DNA of 64,000 nt from Flavobacteriales bacterium UBA7666 (GTDB lineage: Bacteria; Bacteroidota; Bacteroidia; Flavobacteriales_D; Crocinitomicaceae). Of this stretch, positions 57,589 through 64,000 are shown one piece after another (the first letter of the stretch is position 1; every line of letters begins with the position of its first letter). Where the stretch lies: positions 41,773-105,772 of the forward strand of contig DLHO01000007.1 in assembly GCA_002483265.1 (NCBI GenBank). The letters run 5' to 3'. Both the position numbers and the translations under genes were made by a program. The notes beneath the pieces were generated by a model. The model was not told where the DNA came from and made no database searches. It was given only the letters and a program-made list of their open reading frames with translations.

Positions 57589-60500
57589 ATGTTACGTAAA
57601 CTCAACTTGTTATTTGCAAGTATCTTGTTGACAGTGACTTACGGGTATTCCCAGTCAGGTTTGGGAACTATCCGTGGAAGCGTTGTTGATAAGGACAGCA
57701 AGGAGGCTATATACGATTGTATTGTAGTCATCAAGCAGAATGGAACAGTTAAGGGGAACACAACCACCGATACGGATGGTAAGTTTCAACTTAACTCGCT
57801 GTCGCCAGGTTCCTACGACGTTGAGATCAGTAATCCGGGAGAAGGGTATCAGCCAACAGCTATTAAAGGAGTTGTTATCAATGCTGACCGCATTACCTTC
57901 CTGGATAATACTGCTCTTGGACTTCCAACCGATGTGAAAGCTATCGATGAAGTCGTGGTAGTGGCCTACAAAGTCCCATTAATTAATAAAGATGGTGGTC
58001 CTTCCGGGGCGACTATTACACGTGAGGACATTTCACGTCTACCTACTCGTTCTGCAGCAGGTGTTGCAAGTACAGTAGGTGGTGTATCAACAAACGAAGG
58101 GACGGGAGAACTTTCTGTTCGTGGTTCTCGTTCAGATGGTACGTATTTCTTTATTGATGGTATCAAAGTGCGTGGGTCTTCTAACTTACCAAAATCAGCA
58201 ATTGAGGAGGTATCAGTAATTACCGGAGGTTTGCCTGCCAACTATGGTGATGCAACAGGAGGTATTATCGCTGTAACAACTCGTGGTCCATCTGCAAAAT
58301 ACTTCGGTTCCTTAGAAGGAGTAACTTCAGGGTTTTACTTTAAAGGAAAAGATGAAAATGGTTATGATGGAAAAGTGATTGGATTGGATAAATTCGGATA
58401 CAACTTAGTTGAAGGATTACTTTCAGGACCACTTTTGATGAGAAAAGATTCAACAGGTAAGAAAACAAAACCGATTTTAGGATTTTTGCTTTCTGTTAAC
58501 TACACAAATGAATTGGATAGTCGTCCTTTAAATGGTGGTTCTTACCGCATTAAAAAAGAGGCTAGAGATTATTTGTTGGAAAATCCTGTTAGAGCAAGTG
58601 CTACAGGTAATGGTACTTTCCACAATGCAAACTACTTAAGAGAAAGTGATTTCGAGAAAACTAAGTGGAGAATGAATGCTGCTCGTTCTACAATTTCAGC
58701 TTCTGCTAAAATTGATGTGAACACAGGTCCTTCTGTTAACTTAACTTTCGGTGGATCTTTGAACTACTCTTACGGAAGTAACTATGATTACGATAATTCA
58801 TTGTTGAACTTTACAAACTTTGGAGTTTTCAATCAATTGGATTACCGTGTTTACGGACGTTTTACTCAGAGATTCTCTAATAATAAAGAAGGATCTAGCT
58901 CGAAAGTGAAATCAGCGTTCTACTCCATCATGGTTGATTACTCGAAAACAAAAACTGAAATTTACGATAAGAATCATAAATACGATTTGTTTAGCTATGG
59001 ACACGTAGGAAAGTTTACAAGAAGTTTCCGTCCAACTTACGAATTTAAAAATGGGGATTATTATCAAACTGCTACTCCTCAAGAATACTTGGTTCAATTC
59101 GAGGCTTCTGAGACAAATTCTGCTTTAGCTGCGATCACTCAAAATTATTTTGATATCTATGCTGGTAACCCAACAGATCATTATGAAACTTTATTGCAAG
59201 TTCAAAACGGACGAGCATTGAGAAATGGTGACGTTCCTACTTCAGTTTATGGAATTTGGAATAACATTGGTACTCCAAACAACGGTTTCAGCAGACAAGA
59301 GCAAGATCAGTTCCGTATTACAGGATCAGGATCGGTTAACGTTGGTGACCACTCAATCTCTTTAGGTTTTGAGTACGAACAACGTTGGGATAGAGGTTGG
59401 TCAAGCGGAAATGCAGGGCCGATTTCACTTTGGACAACTGCTCGTTTGTTGGCAAATAATCACTTAACGGAGTTGGATTTGTCAAATCCAACAGTAGTTA
59501 ATTTTGGTGCTTACCAGCAATATAGCTACGATCGCTTGAATACCGGATATGCTTATACGTCTGGAACAGGTCAATACGGTGGTCAGGAAAACGATGACAA
59601 ACAATCTTTCTTCGATTACAATCTTCGTGAAAAACTTGGATTTAATCCTGCTGGAACTGATTATGTTGTAATTGATCAATATGACCCAAGTACATTCACT
59701 TTAGATATGTTCTCACCGGATGAGTTGTTCAACCAAGGAGATAACTATGTGAATTACTTCGGTTACGATCACACAGGTAAAAAAGTAAAAGGAAATACGG
59801 ATATCAATAAGTATTTCAATGAATTTGATGAGAATGGAAACTACAAACGTTTCATTGGTGCATTCCAACCGGTTTACATCGCTGGTTATATCATGGATAA
59901 GTTTGCATTCAAAGACATCGTTTTCAACGTCGGAGTTCGTGTAGACGTATTCGATGCGAATCAACCGGTGTTAAAGGATAAGTATTTGGTGTATACAGCA
60001 AATAATGTTGACGAAGCGAAAGCTTTGATCGCTAGTGATCCTACAAAATATGCAAACATGAGAATTCCGGAATCAATGAGCGGTGATTATGTAGTATATG
60101 TTGATGACGTAAACAGTCCGACAAGAATTAACGGATTTAGAAGTGGTGATCAGTGGTATGATGCAAATGGTATCGCAATCGAGGATCCAAAATTGATTCG
60201 TGGTGTTACTGGTATTTCACCATGGTTGAAAGATCCTTCTGCTGCTACGAATTCAAAAGTTAATGCAGATGCGTTTGAGGATTACAAACCACAGATTAAT
60301 ATCATGCCTCGTATCGCATTCTCATTCCCTATTTCGGATGAAGCATCATTCTTTGCTCATTACGATATCTTGACAAAACGACCTACAACAGGTAACCGTT
60401 TTAATCCAATTGATTATCAGTTCATCGAATCTCGAACAAATACGATTAATAACCCGAATTTGAAACCAGAGCAAACAATTGATTACGAAATTGGTTTCCA

Positions 60501-61365
60501 ACAGGTTTTATCTAAAACATCGTCTTTGAAAATCTCTGCATTTTACCGTGAGCAACGTAACAATGTGCAATTAATGAATGTATTTGAGGCTTACCCGAAT
60601 ACTTACCGCACATTTGGTAACCGTGACTTCGGTACTGTAAAAGGATTGACAGTTTCGTATGACCTTCGTAGAACAGGAAATGTTCGTATGACTGCTGCGT
60701 ATACTTTACAATTTGCTGATGGTACAGGTTCAGATGCAACTTCAGCAGCGTCATTGTTAACAGGTCTTCAAACTGCAGGTTTACCGAACTTGCGTAGTGT
60801 ATTCCCTTACTCATATGATCAACGTCACACGTTTAATATCACATTGGATTACCGTTATGGTGAAGGTGCTGATTACAACGGACCAATGATCGGTGATGCT
60901 AAGATTCTTGAAAACACAGGTTTGAACATTATTACAAACATTTACTCAGGTTCTCCTTACAGTTCTCAAACTGGTGTTACAGGAGATGCATTATTGAATC
61001 CGAATACTTCAGGTATTACAGGAACTGTTAATGGTTCAAGATTACCTTGGCAGTACCGTTTGGACTTGCAGTTAGATCGTACATTTGGAATTGATTTTGG
61101 AAAAGATGGTAAAAAGAAATCAACGTATTTGAACGTTTATGTTCGCGTTACCAACCTTTTCAACACAATGAACGTTCTGGGTGTTTATAGAGCAACAGGT
61201 AACTGGAATGATGATGGATATTTAGCAGCTGCTCAATACCAAACATCTATCCAAAACCAGTTGGATGAGCAATCTTTCAGAGATTATTACGCGATGAAAG
61301 TGGCAAATCCATTTAATATTAGTGCGCCAAGAACGATTCGCTTAGGAGTTAAGTTTGATTTCTAA
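57589..61365 (+). CDS. TonB-dependent receptor with carboxypeptidase-regulatory N-terminal domain
   Basis: The 1258-residue outer-membrane protein begins with a signal peptide (MLRKLNLLFASILLTVTYGYSQ). A beta-sandwich domain of the CarboxypepD-reg type (about 25-115, IRGSVVDKDSKEAIYDC) follows. The plug domain (about 120-235) contains DEVVVVAYKVPLINKDGG as TonB-box-like region and VRGSRSDGTYFFIDGIKVRG. The rest is a beta-barrel ending in RLGVKFDF with terminal Phe. Its substrate is not evident. No SusD-like gene follows; a large secreted protein does, 19 bases later. Confidence 0.9.
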   Translation: MLRKLNLLFASILLTVTYGYSQSGLGTIRGSVVDKDSKEAIYDCIVVIKQNGTVKGNTTTDTDGKFQLNSLSPGSYDVEISNPGEGYQPTAIKGVVINADRITFLDNTALGLPTDVKAIDEVVVVAYKVPLINKDGGPSGATITREDISRLPTRSAAGVASTVGGVSTNEGTGELSVRGSRSDGTYFFIDGIKVRGSSNLPKSAIEEVSVITGGLPANYGDATGGIIAVTTRGPSAKYFGSLEGVTSGFYFKGKDENGYDGKVIGLDKFGYNLVEGLLSGPLLMRKDSTGKKTKPILGFLLSVNYTNELDSRPLNGGSYRIKKEARDYLLENPVRASATGNGTFHNANYLRESDFEKTKWRMNAARSTISASAKIDVNTGPSVNLTFGGSLNYSYGSNYDYDNSLLNFTNFGVFNQLDYRVYGRFTQRFSNNKEGSSSKVKSAFYSIMVDYSKTKTEIYDKNHKYDLFSYGHVGKFTRSFRPTYEFKNGDYYQTATPQEYLVQFEASETNSALAAITQNYFDIYAGNPTDHYETLLQVQNGRALRNGDVPTSVYGIWNNIGTPNNGFSRQEQDQFRITGSGSVNVGDHSISLGFEYEQRWDRGWSSGNAGPISLWTTARLLANNHLTELDLSNPTVVNFGAYQQYSYDRLNTGYAYTSGTGQYGGQENDDKQSFFDYNLREKLGFNPAGTDYVVIDQYDPSTFTLDMFSPDELFNQGDNYVNYFGYDHTGKKVKGNTDINKYFNEFDENGNYKRFIGAFQPVYIAGYIMDKFAFKDIVFNVGVRVDVFDANQPVLKDKYLVYTANNVDEAKALIASDPTKYANMRIPESMSGDYVVYVDDVNSPTRINGFRSGDQWYDANGIAIEDPKLIRGVTGISPWLKDPSAATNSKVNADAFEDYKPQINIMPRIAFSFPISDEASFFAHYDILTKRPTTGNRFNPIDYQFIESRTNTINNPNLKPEQTIDYEIGFQQVLSKTSSLKISAFYREQRNNVQLMNVFEAYPNTYRTFGNRDFGTVKGLTVSYDLRRTGNVRMTAAYTLQFADGTGSDATSAASLLTGLQTAGLPNLRSVFPYSYDQRHTFNITLDYRYGEGADYNGPMIGDAKILENTGLNIITNIYSGSPYSSQTGVTGDALLNPNTSGITGTVNGSRLPWQYRLDLQLDRTFGIDFGKDGKKKSTYLNVYVRVTNLFNTMNVLGVYRATGNWNDDGYLAAAQYQTSIQNQLDEQSFRDYYAMKVANPFNISAPRTIRLGVKFDF

Positions 61366-61384
61366 GAAAGAAAAAAATTAAAGT

Positions 61385-64000
61385 ATGAAACGAACATTTA
61401 AATACTTATCGCTCGCTATCACGATGTGTTTCATTGGTCAAGCCAATGCATATAATCATGATTTTGGGAAAGGGAAGTCGGCTGGAAATAAGCCGAAGCC
61501 CACGGTAACAACAAAGGCTGCGAATTGTGCACCTGCGAATTACCGTAAAACTATGGACTTTAATGATGTTAGCTGTCAGTTGGAAACAGGAGGTTTATTA
61601 TTCCTGGATCGTGCGAATGGACTAGCAACATATACCGTTCCAAAAAAGAAAGGAAGTGAAACTGCAGTAACAGTAATTTATGCTGGTGCACTTTGGATGG
61701 GGGGAACAGACGTTAACGGTCAATTAAAATTGGCTGCCGTTAAGTTCCGTCAAGATGGAAATGATTTCTGGCCTGGACCGCTTACGGTTCAATATGGTAC
61801 TGGAAACTTTGATCCGTCTGTTCCACAGGGAGACACTGCAAGACGCGATTATGGTGATGGTACAATTGACCCAGATCAGTGTTTGTTGTATGACAACATT
61901 TTCACGATCACAAAGGCTGGGGTAATTTTATTCATTACTTACAACGATTGTACTACAGGTGATTGTCCTCCTCCAACAAACGAAACTTTGGCGCAAATCA
62001 ATGCGTGGCCAGGTAACGGAGATGTAGGTCGTGGACAAGATCAGTTTTTAGCGCCATTCTATGACGTAAATAACGATATGTTTTACGAACCTGAAGAAGG
62101 AGATTACCCTTGGTATGATGATATCTTAGGTCGTGATGATATTCAGTGTGGGGCAGACAGACGTATAACTTTATTTGGGGATATCACTAACTGGTGGGTA
62201 TTCAATGATAAAGGAAACATCCATACAGAATCTCAAGGTGAACCAATCGGAATGGAAATTCATGCTCAAGCTTTTGCATTTGCAACGGATGATGAGATTA
62301 ACAAAATGACTTTCTATAACTATGAGTTGATCAACCGTGGTACTCAAACATTGTTTGATACTTATTTCTCTCAATATGTTGATGCGGATTTAGGGAACTA
62401 CAATGATGACTATGCAGGATGTGACGTTACACGTGGATTGAGTTACATGTACAATGGTGACTTAACGGATGAGCCAAACTCAGGACGACCAGGATTCGGA
62501 CAGAACCCACCGTCAATTGGAGTTGACTTCTTTGAAGGACCTTACCAAGATGCTGATGCAATGGATAATCCGGGACCAGTTGTTGATACAAATACAGGTC
62601 AATGGATTATTCCAACAGTAGCAAATGCAATTGCAAACAAAGGAATTGTCTATAGAGGTTTGGGTATTGGTTACGGAGACGGAATAGCAGATAATGAGCG
62701 TTACGGGATGCGTAACTTTACGATCTACACAGGAACAAATGCACCTGCAGGACAATCTGATCCAACGTCATCTTCTCAGTTCTATAACTACATGCAAGGA
62801 TTGTGGCAGTTTGGAGATCAATTGTACTATGGAGGAACAGGATTCCCTGGAGCACCATGTGTAGGATCAATCGAGACGAACTATATGTTCCCTGCAGATT
62901 CAGATACATTGAATTGGGCAACAGCGGGAGCTGATCCTGGATTTGACTGGTCAGAATTTGAACCGTGTGGAACAGGATCTACTTCAAATCCATCTGGTGA
63001 CCGTCGTTTCGTTCAGTCAGCAGGACCATTTACATTACGCCCGGGAGCAGTAAACAACATTACAGTTGGTATCGTTTACGGAAGAAGTTTTGAAGGTGAG
63101 ATTTTCTCTTCAGTAAATGCATTGAAAACAGCTGATACGAAAGCACAAGCTTTGTTTGATAACTGTTTTCGCATTTTGGAGCCGCCAAGTGCTCCGGTAA
63201 TGACTATTCAGGAAATGGGTAATGAGTTAATCATTATGCTTGATAACCCTGTAAACTCGAATAACTATCAGGAAAAATACATTGAAGAAGATATCGTTGG
63301 AATCGTTGATCCGAATGGAGCAGGCGATACTTTACCGGATGGCTCTCCAATCATTTTTGATAAAAACTACCGTTTTGAAGGATACCAAATCTATCAGTTG
63401 AAAGACGCACAAGTTGGTATTACTGACTTAGATGATCAAACTGTAGCTCGTTTGGTAGCACAGTGTGACGTTAAAAATGGTGTTAAGCGCTTAATTAACT
63501 TCGAATTCGATGAAGAATTAGGTTATTCTTTCCCTGTTGAAAAAGTGAAGGGTACTGATTTAGGAATTAATCACACGTTCAGAGTAACGGAAGATTTATT
63601 TGCTGCGGGTGACCGTAAATTGGTAAACTTTAAAACATATTATTACTTAGCTGTTGCTTATGGATACAATAACTATAAACCATTTGATCCAACAGATGCA
63701 CAGTACTTAGATGGTCAGAAAAAACCATATTTGCGTTCACGTATTAATGCAGATGGTACACCATTAGTAGGTATTCCAGCAATTCCTCATAATATTTCAC
63801 CTGAATTAGGTGGATCGCAAGCAAACTCTGTTTATGGACAAACTCCACGTATCACGCGTTTGGATGGAACCGGAAACGGAGGAAGAGAATTGCAGTTGAC
63901 TACAGCATCAGAGAATGCAATTGTAGCCAACGGATTTAAGGATAAAATAGAGTATGACTACAATGGTGGACCAATCAACGTAAAAGTGGTAGATCCATTG
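61385..64000 (+). CDS. Large secreted protein of unknown function (partial, runs off window)
   Basis: From ATG 61385 the frame stays open to the window end, 872 codons. It begins with a signal peptide (MKRTFKYLSLAITMCFIGQANA) and has a conserved-looking region YAGALWMGGTDVNGQLKLAA and GNDFWPGPL. Several Asp- and Gly-rich loops, such as DVNNDMFYEPEEGDYPWYDD, follow. Bacteroidota encode many such proteins with a C-terminal T9SS sorting tail, which would lie beyond the window. It starts 19 bases after the TonB receptor, so the two are probably one unit. I do not recognise a named family. Confidence 0.85.
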   Translation, partial: MKRTFKYLSLAITMCFIGQANAYNHDFGKGKSAGNKPKPTVTTKAANCAPANYRKTMDFNDVSCQLETGGLLFLDRANGLATYTVPKKKGSETAVTVIYAGALWMGGTDVNGQLKLAAVKFRQDGNDFWPGPLTVQYGTGNFDPSVPQGDTARRDYGDGTIDPDQCLLYDNIFTITKAGVILFITYNDCTTGDCPPPTNETLAQINAWPGNGDVGRGQDQFLAPFYDVNNDMFYEPEEGDYPWYDDILGRDDIQCGADRRITLFGDITNWWVFNDKGNIHTESQGEPIGMEIHAQAFAFATDDEINKMTFYNYELINRGTQTLFDTYFSQYVDADLGNYNDDYAGCDVTRGLSYMYNGDLTDEPNSGRPGFGQNPPSIGVDFFEGPYQDADAMDNPGPVVDTNTGQWIIPTVANAIANKGIVYRGLGIGYGDGIADNERYGMRNFTIYTGTNAPAGQSDPTSSSQFYNYMQGLWQFGDQLYYGGTGFPGAPCVGSIETNYMFPADSDTLNWATAGADPGFDWSEFEPCGTGSTSNPSGDRRFVQSAGPFTLRPGAVNNITVGIVYGRSFEGEIFSSVNALKTADTKAQALFDNCFRILEPPSAPVMTIQEMGNELIIMLDNPVNSNNYQEKYIEEDIVGIVDPNGAGDTLPDGSPIIFDKNYRFEGYQIYQLKDAQVGITDLDDQTVARLVAQCDVKNGVKRLINFEFDEELGYSFPVEKVKGTDLGINHTFRVTEDLFAAGDRKLVNFKTYYYLAVAYGYNNYKPFDPTDAQYLDGQKKPYLRSRINADGTPLVGIPAIPHNISPELGGSQANSVYGQTPRITRLDGTGNGGRELQLTTASENAIVANGFKDKIEYDYNGGPINVKVVDPL

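Overview
The window is chromosomal DNA of a Bacteroidota bacterium, most likely a flavobacterium-like member of the order Flavobacteriales. The Crocinitomicaceae, for example Fluviicola, are my best guess at family level, but the sequence alone does not prove it. The evidence is: type IX secretion (T9SS) sorting domains of both types; a carboxypeptidase-regulatory-domain TonB receptor; -7 promoter elements of the form TAnnTTTG; a zinc-free L36; a group II geranylgeranylglyceryl phosphate synthase; and the rplQ-carA-eno order.

Region 1 (1-11.4 kb) is the spc/alpha ribosomal protein operon on the + strand: rplN end, rplX, rplE, rpsN, rpsH, rplF, rplR, rpsE, rpmD, rplO, secY, infA, rpmJ, rpsM, rpsK, rpsD, rpoA, rplQ. 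A terminator follows, then carA and eno with their own promoter and terminator. Five intergenic spacers in this operon fold into clear hairpins, so it probably carries several RNA control points.

Region 2 (11.6-28.3 kb) is mixed. It holds a small secreted protein with a T9SS type B cell-surface protein, urocanate hydratase, an OmpA-like protein, a DUF4403 lipoprotein, two tandem cysteine-containing mini-lipoproteins, monomeric NADP isocitrate dehydrogenase, RdgB, an SDR/AraC pair coupled by TAATG, and a VOC/SRPBCC pair.

Region 3 (26.4-47.8 kb) is a large minus-strand polysaccharide locus. It has two AsnB-type amidotransferases, six GT-B/GT4-like and one GT2 glycosyltransferase, a WbpG/PseA-type sugar amidotransferase, two NAD-dependent sugar epimerase/dehydratases, a DegT aminotransferase with a NeuD/PglD-type acyltransferase, two FkbM methyltransferases, a Wzx-type flippase, an OafA-type acyltransferase, and a polytopic protein that may be the polymerase. 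Many genes overlap by ATGA (once TTGA), so they are translationally coupled. No initiating sugar-phosphate transferase and no Wza/Wzc export genes are in view.

Region 4 (47.8-57.4 kb) holds housekeeping and signalling genes: rlmH, a DUF4783 gene, nadC, a 7TMR-DISM/SpoIIE phosphatase, a small membrane protein, a degenerate DEAD-box-like domain protein, an M43 metalloprotease with a T9SS type A tail, a PcrB-type GGGP synthase and a phosphopantetheinyl transferase.

Region 5 (57.4-64 kb) is a TonB-dependent receptor followed by a large secreted protein that runs off the window.

The most notable signal is an apparently leaderless promoter arrangement. In front of nadC, rlmH, the WbpG gene and the phosphopantetheinyl transferase, a TAnnTTTG-like box lies exactly four bases before the ATG, and a weaker fifth case precedes the DEAD-like gene. 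I see no rRNA, tRNA, insertion sequence, prophage or CRISPR array.
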